From Ulvibacter algarum (GTDB lineage Bacteria > Bacteroidota > Bacteroidia > Flavobacteriales > Flavobacteriaceae), in the NCBI GenBank assembly GCA_947488905.1, contig CANLBJ010000001.1, positions 248,001 to 312,000 on the forward strand: 64,000 nucleotides of DNA, given 5' to 3'. Positions 1-8,697 of the stretch are shown here, in pieces. Every line of letters begins with the position of its first letter. Position 1 is the first letter of the stretch. A program made the position numbers and the translations under genes. A model generated the notes under the pieces. It saw only the letters and a program-made list of their open reading frames with translations, ran no database searches and was not told where the DNA came from.

Positions 1-414
1 AGCAGCAGCATCTACGTGTACGCCTTTGTTGCGCACATCAAAGGTGTCATCATTTAAACCATCTGCGACTATCTTGTTGCGCACTTTTACTTTTAGCTTT
101 AAAAAAGATTTTAGGTCTTGCTCCACAGCAATATTTAATCGCACATTTTCTAAAAAGTAAATGCCGTCAAGAAACGTTTTAAAATCTTCAAACCGTTTTG
201 CGGGTAGCGAAAGTTGGGCGTTAATCCCTTCGTGAGCCACATATATACGGCCTAGCACTTCGAGGTCATCCCAAGCTACAAATAAATGGTTTCTGAAAAG
301 TTCTGGATTGCCAATTTTGGCATATTGATAAAAAGAAAGCGTTAAACGGTCTTCTCCCGCTTGTTCTAAAAGTGTTGCTCTCTCTATCGCGCTTAATGTA
401 TTGTACAGTTGCAT
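1..414 (-). CDS. trhO: tRNA uridine(34) hydroxylase TrhO (rhodanese family), N-terminal part
   Basis: The first 138 codons of a gene that runs off the left edge of the window. The translation starts MQLYNTLSAIERATLLEQ and contains FYQYAKIGNP, LGRIYVAHEGINAQLS, VRLNIAVEQD and KVRNKIVADGLNDDTFDV, which are hallmarks of the TrhO/YceA family. TrhO makes 5-hydroxyuridine at the wobble base of tRNA with oxygen as substrate. The ATG lies at 412-414 and the frame is open to base 1. The rhodanese domain with its active-site cysteine would lie outside the window, so activity cannot be judged. The family match is by recognition of these motifs; confidence is high. Confidence 0.9.
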   Translation of the reverse strand, partial: MQLYNTLSAIERATLLEQAGEDRLTLSFYQYAKIGNPELFRNHLFVAWDDLEVLGRIYVAHEGINAQLSLPAKRFEDFKTFLDGIYFLENVRLNIAVEQDLKSFLKLKVKVRNKIVADGLNDDTFDVRNKGVHVDAAA

Positions 415-532
415 GCTATACTTGTTATTTAAGGGTTAAGAATATATTTTGAAAGACAAAGATAAAGGTTTTTAAGAAAAAGACCGCTATCGCTGTTAGA
501 GTATAGACTTAAGGATGTTGTGCTTCTTATCT

Positions 533-542
533 CTTCGGAAAT
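533..542 (+). repeat. Dispersed 10-mer CTTCGGAAAT (first of 11 copies)
   Basis: Exact copies on the plus strand start at 533, 7882, 27870, 31457, 37008, 55937 and 63275. Exact minus-strand copies (ATTTCCGAAG) start at 9857, 19170, 32441 and 47424. The 9-mer core CTTCGGAAA also occurs at 16888 and 25202, and reversed at 13716 and 57619. Copies fall in genes, in different reading frames, and between genes. The function is unknown. Confidence 0.75.
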
Positions 543-597
543 ATCAACGACATTAGAAATTAGCTCAAAATAAAAACATCATTAACCGTCTTGCAAA

Positions 598-670
598 ACT
601 TGTCGAAGCGCAACAACTTAACAAAATAGTAAACAGTAACAATTTACCCTTCGACATGCTCAGGGTGATA
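598..670. repeat. REP-like palindromic intergenic repeat
   Basis: In the gene-free stretch 415-719 the only structure I see is this pair of half sites plus the 10-mer at 533. The left half is CTTGTCGAAGCGCAACAA and the right half is CTTCGACATGCTCAGG. The same CTTCGAC-AGCTCAG family occurs at 31751, 52598-52727 and 58663-58796. It is probably a non-coding dispersed palindrome. Confidence 0.5.
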
Positions 671-719
671 ACTAAGGTTATTAAAAAAAGTAAATCTCAA
701 GATTAGCCCAAACGTTCAA

Positions 720-1400
720 TTAATCCTTATACTCTTTCTGAAGCTTCTCAATATCTAAAAGCAATCTATCAATATCTTCTGGCAATGTGCCATCATAAAA
801 ACCACGTACTCTTCTTTTCTTGTCTACAAGAGCAAAGTTTTCTGTGTGTACTAACCCATAAGGATCATCTGGGTTTTCTTTTGCAACCATATAAGATTTA
901 CGGGCAAGATCGTAGATTTCTATTTTAGAACCTGTAACAAGATTCCATTTTGATTCATCCACTCCTTTTTCTAAAGCGTATCTTTTTAATTGTGCAACGG
1001 TATCTATTTCTGGTGTCACCGTATGCGAGAGCAGGAGTATTTCTGGATTATCTTTTATTTTTTCTTGTATCTGCACCATATGATCTGTCATAATAGGGCA
1101 AATAGTCTGGCAAGTAGTGAAGAAAAAATCTGCTACATATATTTTGTCATTATAATCATCTTGGGTAATTGTTTTACCGTTTTGATTAGTAAGTTTAAAA
1201 TCTGCAATAGTGTGGTTTCTTTTAACGTGTTGTATCGTGCTATCTACAAGCTCTATGTTTAAACCTGTTCCTTTAGGCTGATATACAGGGAGTTTTGGTT
1301 CACCTGGCTTTAAAGCTCCATAGATTAAGTAAATAATTATCGCAGATAAAACGGCAAGTACGATCCAGAGCGTTTTGTATCTTAAAAAGAATGATTGCAT
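720..1400 (-). CDS. SCO1/SenC family copper-binding/thiol protein
   Basis: 226 residues with one N-terminal membrane anchor (about residues 11-30) followed by a periplasmic thioredoxin-like SCO domain. The signature CxxxCP is present as CQTICP (Cys97, Cys101), and the third metal ligand fits His185 in VHTENFAL. SCO proteins bind Cu and help build the CuA centre of cytochrome c oxidase or act as thiol reductases. It is divergent from rseP with a 154-base shared upstream region, so it is probably its own transcription unit. No oxidase genes are visible nearby, so the exact client is inferred only from the family. Confidence 0.88.
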   Translation of the reverse strand: MQSFFLRYKTLWIVLAVLSAIIIYLIYGALKPGEPKLPVYQPKGTGLNIELVDSTIQHVKRNHTIADFKLTNQNGKTITQDDYNDKIYVADFFFTTCQTICPIMTDHMVQIQEKIKDNPEILLLSHTVTPEIDTVAQLKRYALEKGVDESKWNLVTGSKIEIYDLARKSYMVAKENPDDPYGLVHTENFALVDKKRRVRGFYDGTLPEDIDRLLLDIEKLQKEYKD

Positions 1401-1522
1401 AATTTCTTAATATTTCAGCAAAAATACTGCCTAATAATGAAACCAACACGCCACAATTAAAAAAGATAGTGCGCCTTTTAAACAAGGGATTTTATCTATT
1501 TTTTTAGGAACGGGTAAAAGGT

Positions 1523-1530
1523 TACTTTTG
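1523..1530 (+). promoter_or_regulatory. Putative -7 box for rseP
   Basis: TACTTTTG matches the Bacteroidota -7 consensus TAnnTTTG and lies 24 bases before the rseP ATG. No convincing -33 TTTG is seen at the usual spacing, so the call is tentative. Confidence 0.4.
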
Positions 1531-1554
1531 CAATCTTAAATTGGAATCACATTT

Positions 1555-2889
1555 ATGGAAATTGCTATAAAAATTGGTCAGTTTTTACTGAGTTTATCTT
1601 TACTTATCGTGTTGCACGAGTTTGGACATTATTTCCCAGCGAAATTGTTTAAAACCCGTGTCGAAAAATTCTTTTTATTCTTTGATGTCAAATTTGCGCT
1701 ATTTCAGAAAAAAATAGGAGAAACTGTATACGGAATAGGATGGCTGCCGCTAGGTGGTTATGTGAAAATCTCTGGTATGATTGACGAGAGCATGGACACA
1801 GAAGCAATGGCAGAGGAGCCTAAAGAATGGGAGTTTAGAAGTAAACCAACATGGCAACGATTAATTATTATGCTAGGTGGTGTGACGGTAAACTTTTTAG
1901 TTGCTTGGTTTATCTATATAGGAATGATGGCTTTTTATGGAGAGACTTATATTGCTAATGAAAATATGAAGGATGGGTATGAGATCACAAACCCTTTAAT
2001 GAAAGAGGTTGGGTTTCAGTCTGGCGATAAAGTAGTTTCTATGAATGGTAAGGAGTACGAAAAGTACTCTGATATTCGTGCAAATTTCATCTTAGCAAAT
2101 GAGGTGGTTGTTGACCGTGATGGCACAGAAAAAACGATTGTTTTACCTCAAGATTTCTTAGGTAGATTAACAGATGCAGAAGATCGCACTACGTTTGAGC
2201 TTCGTTTTCCTTTTATTGTAGGCAGCTTTGATGAAAGCTCGTTAAATAAAGGTGGAGAGATACAAGAAGGAGATCAAGTAGTTGCTTTTGACGGAAAACC
2301 AATTAGTTTTTATGAAGAAATAAGAGCGATAACCGGTGACTATAAAGGACAAACAGTACCTGCTACAATAGTGCGTGATGGGATAAATAAAACGGTTAAC
2401 CTTAAAATAGATAATGACGGAAAAATGGGTATCTACTCAAAATCTTCTGTTTCATTTTTTAATGAACAAGGTCTTGTTACTCGCAAAGAGTATAGTTTTG
2501 GTGAGAGTATAGGGATGGGCTCTACTAAGTTTGTAGATAAAATGGGCTGGTATTGGGGTCAATTAACAAAGATTTTTACGCCTAGCACAGGCGCATATAA
2601 AGGTGTAGGTGGTTTTAAAGCGATCTACGATATTTTTCCAGATACTTGGGAGTGGGAAAACTTTTGGGGTATTACAGCTATCTTATCTATTATGCTTGGG
2701 GTGCTTAATTTAATGCCTATCCCTGCATTAGATGGTGGTCACGTAATGTTTTTACTATATGAAATGATAACAGGACGTAAGCCTGGTGATAAATTTTTAG
2801 AGTATGCACAGATTGTTGGTTTCTTTATTTTAATAGCGTTAGTGCTATTTGCAAACGGAAATGATATCTATCGTGCACTTTTTAAGTAA
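1555..2889 (+). CDS. rseP: RIP metalloprotease RseP (site-2 protease)
   Basis: 444 residues, normal for RseP. The zinc site HEFGH is at residues 21-25 in the first membrane segment, and the second catalytic motif LDGGH is at 392-396 near the C-terminus. Two PDZ-like segments lie between them (around 120-205 and 205-290), followed by the last membrane helix FFILIALVLFANG. The protein cleaves transmembrane anti-sigma factors and signal-peptide remnants within the inner membrane. The ATG at 1555 gives the expected short lead-in to HEFGH. It stands alone: SCO is divergent and a separately promoted tRNA follows. Confidence 0.95.
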   Translation: MEIAIKIGQFLLSLSLLIVLHEFGHYFPAKLFKTRVEKFFLFFDVKFALFQKKIGETVYGIGWLPLGGYVKISGMIDESMDTEAMAEEPKEWEFRSKPTWQRLIIMLGGVTVNFLVAWFIYIGMMAFYGETYIANENMKDGYEITNPLMKEVGFQSGDKVVSMNGKEYEKYSDIRANFILANEVVVDRDGTEKTIVLPQDFLGRLTDAEDRTTFELRFPFIVGSFDESSLNKGGEIQEGDQVVAFDGKPISFYEEIRAITGDYKGQTVPATIVRDGINKTVNLKIDNDGKMGIYSKSSVSFFNEQGLVTRKEYSFGESIGMGSTKFVDKMGWYWGQLTKIFTPSTGAYKGVGGFKAIYDIFPDTWEWENFWGITAILSIMLGVLNLMPIPALDGGHVMFLLYEMITGRKPGDKFLEYAQIVGFFILIALVLFANGNDIYRALFK

Positions 2890-2905
2890 AAAAATTGTTT
2901 AAATT

Positions 2906-2936
2906 TTTGCTGCATTTAAAAATTGAATTATATTTG
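2906..2936 (+). promoter_or_regulatory. Promoter of tRNA-Asn
   Basis: TTTG at 2906-2909 and TATATTTG at 2929-2936, separated by 19 bases, fit the Bacteroidota -33/-7 consensus. The box ends 41 bases before the tRNA. Confidence 0.7.
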
Positions 2937-2977
2937 CAACCGCTAAAGGCAATAGCCTTTAATTTTCTATATGAAAT

Positions 2978-3051
2978 TCCTCTTTAGCTCAGTTGGTTAG
3001 AGCATCTGACTGTTAATCAGAGGGTCCTTGGTTCGAGCCCAAGAAGAGGAG
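2978..3051 (+). tRNA. tRNA-Asn (anticodon GTT)
   Basis: A 74-base cloverleaf. The acceptor arms TCCTCTT (2978-2984) and AAGAGGA (3044-3050) pair fully and G3051 is the discriminator. The D arm is AGCTCAGTTGGTTAGAGC. The anticodon stem is TCTGA/TCAGA with loop CTGTTAA, giving anticodon GTT at 3012-3014. The T arm contains GGTTCGAGCCC. The CCA end is not encoded. Confidence 0.97.
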
Positions 3052-3060
3052 CGAAATTAA

Positions 3061-3090
3061 AGCCTTCACAGCAATGTGAGGGCTTTTTTT
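3061..3090 (+). terminator. Rho-independent terminator after tRNA-Asn
   Basis: AGCCTTCACA and TGTGAGGGCT form a 10-bp stem (one G-T pair) around GCAA and run into a T-tract. From here to 3299 I see no gene, only a weak ACTTATA/TATAAGT hairpin near 3242-3262. Confidence 0.85.
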
Positions 3091-3299
3091 ATGGAGTAAA
3101 CTAAGCTACAGTCTTTGCTTTTAAGGCTCTTAAAGGCGCTCTAGCGGCTATAAAATGAGCAAGTGGAATGTGTATACTAAATTGTTGAAGTCTTCTATAA
3201 TAGAGATGAGAAACTCTTTTAAAAGTGAATATGACACAAGTGACTTATAGTAGAATTATAAGTGTAAAATAGAGTCTATCTATAAGAGAGAGATAAAGC

Positions 3300-3334
3300 A
3301 AAAAAGCAGCACGAAATCGTGCTGCTTTTTATAT
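3300..3334. terminator. Bidirectional terminator
   Basis: GCAGCACGA/TCGTGCTGC forms a perfect 9-bp stem with A-run before and T-run after. It lies just past the 3' end of the minus-strand gene that ends at 3353, so it most likely terminates that gene. Confidence 0.85.
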
Positions 3335-3352
3335 TTAGTAATTATGCTTTAA

Positions 3353-4054
3353 TTACTCTGTACATTCAGAAAAAGTAATAGCGTGCTTAGCGAGATCTCT
3401 CCAAACTGGATCTGTATAAGTTTCTTTTACTTTATCACAGCTACCCCATAATGGAATAAACTCTTCATTATAATCTTTTTTCTTTAATCTAAATGCCGCA
3501 GCATCACCTTTTGCTACATAGTATGATTTTGCAATACCACCCGCAACTTTTAATGATCCTACACCTAGAGACATTGTTTTTTTAGCAAATGGGTCGTGGT
3601 AAATCTTAACCTCTTTACTAAATCCTGGATTTAAAAGCTGAACTAATAATTTTTTAGTTTTCTTTTTAATTTTTACATCTCTTAATTCAAAATAAGCATA
3701 CCCTCTATTTAAAAAATCTTGGTTTAGCTTTTCGTCATTCCAATTATCGACTACAGTTAAAAAATTCATTTTTTTACCTAAATTGTCAAGACCACTTGGA
3801 GGTAAATACATAAACTTAATTTCATCTGCATCAAACTTGTGCTTTTTACCGCTTCCGTCTTTTATTTTAACTTCTTCTACTAGACCTTTATCTCTATCAA
3901 GATCTTTGATGTTTCCACTTATTTCTGTACCATCAAGTAACGTTATGTAAGCTGTCTTCTTGTGTGAAAAACCAAATGTAGGGGTTAACAGGTCTTGTGC
4001 ATTTGCAGTACTAATTAACATTGTAAAAGCGATAATCGCGGTTATTTTTTTCAT
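3353..4054 (-). CDS. Secreted protein of unknown function
   Basis: 233 residues from the ATG at 4054. That start places a clean signal peptide, MKKITAIIAFTMLISTANAQ, at the N-terminus; an upstream in-frame ATG at 4087 would add a charged stretch before it and is less likely. The mature part opens with a strand-rich segment (AYITLLDGTEISGNIKDL) that resembles short beta modules seen in other Bacteroidota secreted proteins. A lysine-rich middle follows (KIKKKTKK), and two cysteines lie near the C-terminus. I do not recognise a family. It is monocistronic, with its own terminator downstream. Confidence 0.75.
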   Translation of the reverse strand: MKKITAIIAFTMLISTANAQDLLTPTFGFSHKKTAYITLLDGTEISGNIKDLDRDKGLVEEVKIKDGSGKKHKFDADEIKFMYLPPSGLDNLGKKMNFLTVVDNWNDEKLNQDFLNRGYAYFELRDVKIKKKTKKLLVQLLNPGFSKEVKIYHDPFAKKTMSLGVGSLKVAGGIAKSYYVAKGDAAAFRLKKKDYNEEFIPLWGSCDKVKETYTDPVWRDLAKHAITFSECTE

Positions 4055-4241
4055 ATTAAATTTTTTTTCGCCTGGGATTTCAGGCAATTCTAAAGTAAAA
4101 TTAGTTAAATATTTGCCTCTATATTCTATTATCTAATAAAACATATAATACTTAATGTGTAAAATGTGATTTGCTTCTTTTAAATAGAAACAAAAGAAGA
4201 AGGGATTAGTATTGTTAAAAACAAAATGTAGCTTTATGACA

Positions 4242-5279
4242 CTATTCTTTTTCTTGTTCCTTATATCTTAAAACTTCTTCTTTCTTTTTACTAATAACTT
4301 GATCAATATTATCTTTTGTAATTCTTTGACCAAAAGTATCTTCCTTACCTTCTAAAACAATATCTAACATTCTATCACCTATTACAGTACGAAAGTGAGA
4401 GGTCTCATAATACCAAAAGTTATTAGTTGTTATTTCATTTAAACCACTAAAGTCCCAATAAGGTGCTAACGCTGCTAGACCCTTTAAAAAAGAATAATAC
4501 TCTTTTAAATCTTGTTTTAAAAATGTAGCTTTATGCATTGGGTTTACAACAAATTCTATTTTAATGTTTTCTTTATTACAAAGTTCAATTAGTTGTGCTA
4601 TTTCTTTTAAAGCTAAATCAACTTTAGGGGTGTAGTAAAAAGCCCAAGTTGGTTTTTCAAACCTTTTATTAGCTACATATTTTTCTGGATTGTTAGTCGC
4701 CCATAAATCTTTAAAGCTACTTTGAGGCATCCCCGTGCCGTAAATGTCGTAAAATGGCTTGTTAGGATTATCAATTTGAGCCTCTATAGTTTTCTTTAAT
4801 TTTTTATCTGGTTTTAAAAAAACAAACTCAAAATAAGGATCATGCCAGTTTACATATCTTTTTCTTGGCACTTGATTGCTATGAACCTTATCGTCAACAT
4901 AATACGTTATATTATCTACCGCTATTAAAAGACGCTTAATCTGAACATCATTAGCTAACAATGTTTTTAAATCTATTATATGTTCTGACGGAAGCCCTTC
5001 AGAATAAGCTAAATTATACCATTTTCCAGGGATAGATATACTGTCTGGATTCATCTTTAAAGCCCTAGAACTTCCCATAATATAGCTATCATGCTTATTT
5101 GGATTATTAATTAAGTGCTTAACTTTTAAGAATCTTACATTAGGCTCTGTAAACTGGGTTTCCATATTACCTAATACTACGCCATAAGGGTCGTGTTTTA
5201 GATTATAATACACAACATAAGCAGGGCCTATGCAGAGAAGCAGGACAAATAACAATATTTTATATAAAAACTTTCTCAT
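4242..5279 (-). CDS. SGNH/DltD-like envelope protein paired with MBOAT
   Basis: 345 residues with an N-terminal membrane anchor (about 5-25) and a periplasmic SGNH-hydrolase-like fold. The nucleophile block is IMGSSRALK (Ser70/71), and a C-terminal ETSHFR carries a likely catalytic His295. Such proteins act beside MBOAT enzymes (DltD with DltB, AlgX/AlgJ with AlgI) to place acyl groups on extracytoplasmic polymers. The gene follows the MBOAT gene by two bases and is surely co-transcribed. The acyl donor and target polymer cannot be told from the sequence; acetylation of a surface polysaccharide is the simplest guess. Confidence 0.75.
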   Translation of the reverse strand: MRKFLYKILLFVLLLCIGPAYVVYYNLKHDPYGVVLGNMETQFTEPNVRFLKVKHLINNPNKHDSYIMGSSRALKMNPDSISIPGKWYNLAYSEGLPSEHIIDLKTLLANDVQIKRLLIAVDNITYYVDDKVHSNQVPRKRYVNWHDPYFEFVFLKPDKKLKKTIEAQIDNPNKPFYDIYGTGMPQSSFKDLWATNNPEKYVANKRFEKPTWAFYYTPKVDLALKEIAQLIELCNKENIKIEFVVNPMHKATFLKQDLKEYYSFLKGLAALAPYWDFSGLNEITTNNFWYYETSHFRTVIGDRMLDIVLEGKEDTFGQRITKDNIDQVISKKKEEVLRYKEQEKE

Positions 5280-5281
5280 CG

Positions 5282-6736
5282 TTAAAATTGAAAATAGATA
5301 AACTGCTGTTCATCAGTGTTCCACCACGTATATAGTACAAACAAAGCTATTGAATAATAAAACACATAACGTAGATATTTATTCCAGTTCATACCAAAAG
5401 AGGCTAGCGCATGTTCATCAGATCTTCCTTTCCAATCAATGCCTAGCATTATTAGAATATAAAGTACTGTCCACCCTACAGGGTTTGACGATCTAAATGC
5501 AACTGCGGTAAATAAATCTGTAGAAAAAATCTTTTTAAGAATAGTGAAAGCCTGATTTATATTTTCTGAACGGAAAAATATCCAAGCAATTACAGTGAGC
5601 CCAAAAGTAAGTAGCATTGCACCTAATTCTCTTAAAGTAGGGAGATTTTTACCCTCAGCAACTACATTAAGATAGTTTCTATTTTTATTAGATATAATTA
5701 AAGGCATAATGTACAATGCATTTAATGCTCCCCAAACAATAAAAGTCCAGTTTGCACCATGCCAAAAACCACTAACTATAAATATAATAAAGGTATTTCT
5801 TATTTTATTAAATGACCCTCCACGACTACCTCCTAGCGGAATATACACGTAATCTCTAAACCAAGTAGAAAGCGAAATATGCCATCTTCTCCAAAACTCT
5901 GCAACATCTCTAGAAAAGTAAGGTGTAGCAAAATTTTGGTTTAGTTTAAAACCAAACAATCTTGATGTTCCAATGGCAATATCACTGTATCCAGAAAAAT
6001 CTCCATAAATCTGGAAAGTAAAAAATAGTGCCCCAATTAAAAGAGTGCTTCCAGATGCTGTATCTGTAGATGCAAAAATAGTATTTGCATATTCTGCACA
6101 AGTATCTGCAATAACTACTTTCTTAAAAAAACCCCACAATATTTGTCGCAAACCATCCATTGCGTTGGCGTAGTTAAACTTTCGTTTTACAAAAAACTGG
6201 GGTAATAAATTTGTTGCCCGCTCTATTGGACCTGCAACGAGTTGAGGAAAAAAAGAAACGAATGCTGCAAAAGCAATGAAATCTTTAGTAGGTTTTAGTT
6301 TCTCTCTATAAACATCTATTGTGTAACTAAGCGTTTGAAAAGTGTAAAAACTAATCCCTACAGGCAGTATAATTTGTAAAGTAGATACGTGTAATTTTAA
6401 ACCTAAAAATGAAAACGCTTCTATAAAATTATCAATAAAAAAATTGAAATATTTAAAGTAACCAAGCAGCCCTATGTTTACGCAGATGCTTGTCCATAAA
6501 AGTAATTTCCTGAATTTAAGCTCTTTAAAATGAAGTAATCCTCGCCCTATAAAATAATCTACGACAGTGCTAAAAAGAATAAGCCCAAGAAACTTCCAGT
6601 CCCACCAACCATAAAAAAAATAGCTAATTACAACTATAAAAAAGTTTTGAAGCTTTAAGTTCTTTTTAAACACGAACCAATACAGCAAAAAGACTGTAGG
6701 CAAAAAGAGTGCAAAAGCAACAGAGTTAAATAACAT
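5282..6736 (-). CDS. MBOAT family O-acyltransferase (AlgI/DltB-like)
   Basis: 484 residues, polytopic, with the family landmarks QLVAGPIERA, GDFSGYSDIAIG and WRRWHISLSTWFRDYVYIPL. The invariant histidine lies in FWHGANW (His326). MBOAT proteins move acyl groups across the membrane to a periplasmic acceptor. Together with the SGNH-like gene two bases downstream this forms a two-gene acylation module. The threonine dehydrogenase gene ends 35 bases upstream on the same strand, so read-through is possible but the functions look unrelated. Confidence 0.92.
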   Translation of the reverse strand: MLFNSVAFALFLPTVFLLYWFVFKKNLKLQNFFIVVISYFFYGWWDWKFLGLILFSTVVDYFIGRGLLHFKELKFRKLLLWTSICVNIGLLGYFKYFNFFIDNFIEAFSFLGLKLHVSTLQIILPVGISFYTFQTLSYTIDVYREKLKPTKDFIAFAAFVSFFPQLVAGPIERATNLLPQFFVKRKFNYANAMDGLRQILWGFFKKVVIADTCAEYANTIFASTDTASGSTLLIGALFFTFQIYGDFSGYSDIAIGTSRLFGFKLNQNFATPYFSRDVAEFWRRWHISLSTWFRDYVYIPLGGSRGGSFNKIRNTFIIFIVSGFWHGANWTFIVWGALNALYIMPLIISNKNRNYLNVVAEGKNLPTLRELGAMLLTFGLTVIAWIFFRSENINQAFTILKKIFSTDLFTAVAFRSSNPVGWTVLYILIMLGIDWKGRSDEHALASFGMNWNKYLRYVFYYSIALFVLYTWWNTDEQQFIYFQF

Positions 6737-6771
6737 TATTATTGTTGTTTATTAATAGAACTTTAAAAAGA

Positions 6772-7722
6772 TTAAGAGTAGATATCCTTAAGATTCTTTA
6801 GCATTATCTCTGTCATCTCATCAAGATTCACCTCATGTTCCCAACCCCAATCTTTACGAGCAACACTATCATCAATAGTTTGTGGCCAAGAATCTGCAAT
6901 CTCTTGTCTAAAGTCTGGTTCATACTCAATAGTAAACTCTGGCATGTGTTTTTGTATACTTGCCTTTATCTCTTCTGGATTAAAACTCATCGCAGCTAGA
7001 TTATATGCGTTTCTAATTTTCACATCCTCTGGTGCGGCAAGCATAATGTTTACAGTAGCTCTAATTGCATCACTCATAAACATCATAGGCAGCGTGGTTT
7101 CTGCATTTAAAAAACAGATGTATTTATTATGTTTTAAAGCCTTATGGTAAATATCTACGGCATAATCTGTCGTCCCTCCACCAGGTTGTGTTTTATAACT
7201 AATAAGCCCAGGGTAACGTATACTTCTTACATCTACTCCATACTTATTATGATAATACTCACACCAGCGTTCTCCAGTTTGCTTGCTTATACCATAAACG
7301 GTAGATGGCTCCATAATGGTTTGTTGTGGCGTGTCTAGTTTAGGTGTAGTAGGGCCAAAAACAGCAATACTGGATGGCCAAAATATTTTTTCAATCTTGC
7401 CGTCTTTTGCTAAATTAAGCACATTAAAAAGAGAATTCATATTTAAATCCCAAGCTTTCATCGGAAATTTTTCTGCAGTGGCAGATAGCATAGCTGCCAT
7501 CAAATACACATCTGTTATCTCATAAGAAATAACTACATCTTGTATCGCGTCATAATCCATAGCGTCAAGAATCTCAAAAGGACCAGTTTTCATAACCTCA
7601 TCTGCAGCTTCTGCAATATCGCTAGCAATCACCTTATGGTTACCATAAATACCACGCAGATACATAGTTAATTCTGTTCCTATTTGCCCAGAGGCACCTA
7701 TTATGAGGATTCTTTTTTTCAT
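6772..7722 (-). CDS. L-threonine 3-dehydrogenase, SDR type
   Basis: 316 residues. The Rossmann motif GASGQIG is at 9-15, the catalytic Tyr143/Lys147 lie in YGISK, and the segments WPSSIAVFG and TLPMMFMSDAIRAT are typical of the short-chain NAD-dependent threonine dehydrogenases first described in flavobacteria. The enzyme oxidises L-threonine to 2-amino-3-ketobutyrate. A relic of this same gene, covering codons about 177-200, lies 17.8 kb away at 24931-25009 on the far side of the PUFA cluster. This copy is intact. Confidence 0.9.
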   Translation of the reverse strand: MKKRILIIGASGQIGTELTMYLRGIYGNHKVIASDIAEAADEVMKTGPFEILDAMDYDAIQDVVISYEITDVYLMAAMLSATAEKFPMKAWDLNMNSLFNVLNLAKDGKIEKIFWPSSIAVFGPTTPKLDTPQQTIMEPSTVYGISKQTGERWCEYYHNKYGVDVRSIRYPGLISYKTQPGGGTTDYAVDIYHKALKHNKYICFLNAETTLPMMFMSDAIRATVNIMLAAPEDVKIRNAYNLAAMSFNPEEIKASIQKHMPEFTIEYEPDFRQEIADSWPQTIDDSVARKDWGWEHEVNLDEMTEIMLKNLKDIYS

Positions 7723-7751
7723 TGTACACTATTATTTTAGGGGATAAAGAT

Positions 7752-7960
7752 ACTAATAAGTTCTTTTGTTAGATTTGCGCAAAATTACAATCAAAAAACT
7801 CACAAGCAGTTATATTTATAAAGCAAATTTGCAACGATTTAATATTCAGATACTATTCTTTAGATTACTGCTTTTTTCTTCCTTCGGAAATGTCAAAATC
7901 AATACCAACGTGGCTACACAAAACATCAATAAGGTAGAAATAGTCTTTAAAAAAGTCTAA
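7752..7960 (+). repeat. Left copy of duplicated flank of the PUFA cluster
   Basis: This segment aligns in the same orientation with 25001-25206 at roughly three quarters identity by eye. Shared blocks include ATTTGCGC-AAATTACAATCAAAA, a -7-like TAGATTTG/TAAATTTG, GCAACGA-TT and GTGGCTACACAA. It covers the promoter and first 40-odd codons of the lipoprotein gene that is intact at 25086. Confidence 0.85.
7829..7960 (+). pseudogene. Relic of the lipoprotein gene intact at 25086
   Basis: The ATG of the intact gene corresponds to TTG here (7829) and the lipobox FSSCG has become FSSFG, losing the lipidated cysteine. The frame ends in TAA at 7958-7960 after about 43 codons where the intact protein has 195. 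Residue pattern is preserved: LQRFNIQILFFRLLLFSSFG against MQRLHIKILLLSLLIFSSCG. The end of pfaE lies only 26 bases further on. It is a dead fragment, not a small gene. Confidence 0.85.
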
Positions 7961-7986
7961 GAAAAAATAGCACGTTTAGATTAGGT

Positions 7987-8652
7987 TTATACTTCCAGTA
8001 AATCTTCAATCTGAATGTGATTTACTTGTATCTCCATTTTTTCTTCCGTAGCAACAATACCATTAAACTCGGGATCAAAGTCAAAGGTTTTAAAATAATA
8101 ACGCTTCTCTTTAAAAATACCATAATGTTCATTTATCTCTAGTTGTTTTAAGTCTTTTAAAGCACACCCAGCGGCTTTTAACAACGCCTCTTTACGAACC
8201 CAAAACCAATAGAAGCGTTCTAAAGAGTTTTCAGCTTCCATTATTGACTTCCATTCTGTATCTGTAAATAAGTATTTAAACAGATTTAGATCAATATCCT
8301 TTTTCTTTTCAATGTCAATACCAACAGAAATTTTGGTACCAAATATCAATACCACGTACCAATTACTGTGAGAAAGTGAAAAATTATAGTCTGTAAAACT
8401 CGGTTTTCCATGTTCAGAATAATGTATTTTTTCTAGTAATGTTGTTGAAATTTCGTTTTCAATTAATACTTTTTTCAATAGTAACCTTCCGGTAACATAG
8501 CTCAGTGAGCTTTCTGTATCTAAATATCTGTTTGCCCTGTAATAAATGGACTCAGGGAGGTTTTTTAGCAATACTTCTTTCGTTAAAAAAGAATCATTTT
8601 CTTTCATTTTAACTACCCAAATCTTTTGCATTGCTTCTTTGTTATTAAACAT
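7987..8652 (-). CDS. pfaE: 4'-phosphopantetheinyl transferase, Sfp type (PfaE)
   Basis: 221 residues. The Sfp-type Mg/CoA motifs are present: GIDIE (111-115) and FYWFWVRKEALLKAAG (Lys154, Glu155), with the upstream YSEHGKPSF and FSLSHS blocks. The enzyme transfers phosphopantetheine from CoA to acyl carrier protein serines; here the evident clients are the four ACP domains of the adjacent PfaA. The gene is divergent from the TetR gene and shares a 97-base control region with paired palindromes. The start at 8652 is used here; ATG at 8631 would still keep every motif. Confidence 0.93.
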   Translation of the reverse strand: MFNNKEAMQKIWVVKMKENDSFLTKEVLLKNLPESIYYRANRYLDTESSLSYVTGRLLLKKVLIENEISTTLLEKIHYSEHGKPSFTDYNFSLSHSNWYVVLIFGTKISVGIDIEKKKDIDLNLFKYLFTDTEWKSIMEAENSLERFYWFWVRKEALLKAAGCALKDLKQLEINEHYGIFKEKRYYFKTFDFDPEFNGIVATEEKMEIQVNHIQIEDLLEV

Positions 8653-8697
8653 TTATGATAAAATAGTAAGTAGTCTCATTTATAATACCTTTTTTTG

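Noticed and set aside
3091-3299. Possible small RNA or attachment site downstream of tRNA-Asn
   Set aside because: Only a weak AT-rich hairpin is present, with no repeat of the tRNA 3' end and no integrase nearby.
7766-7960. A 64-codon plus-strand reading frame that could be called a small gene
   Set aside because: It is the decayed 5' part of the lipoprotein gene intact at 25086: the start is TTG, the lipobox cysteine is lost and the frame stops early.
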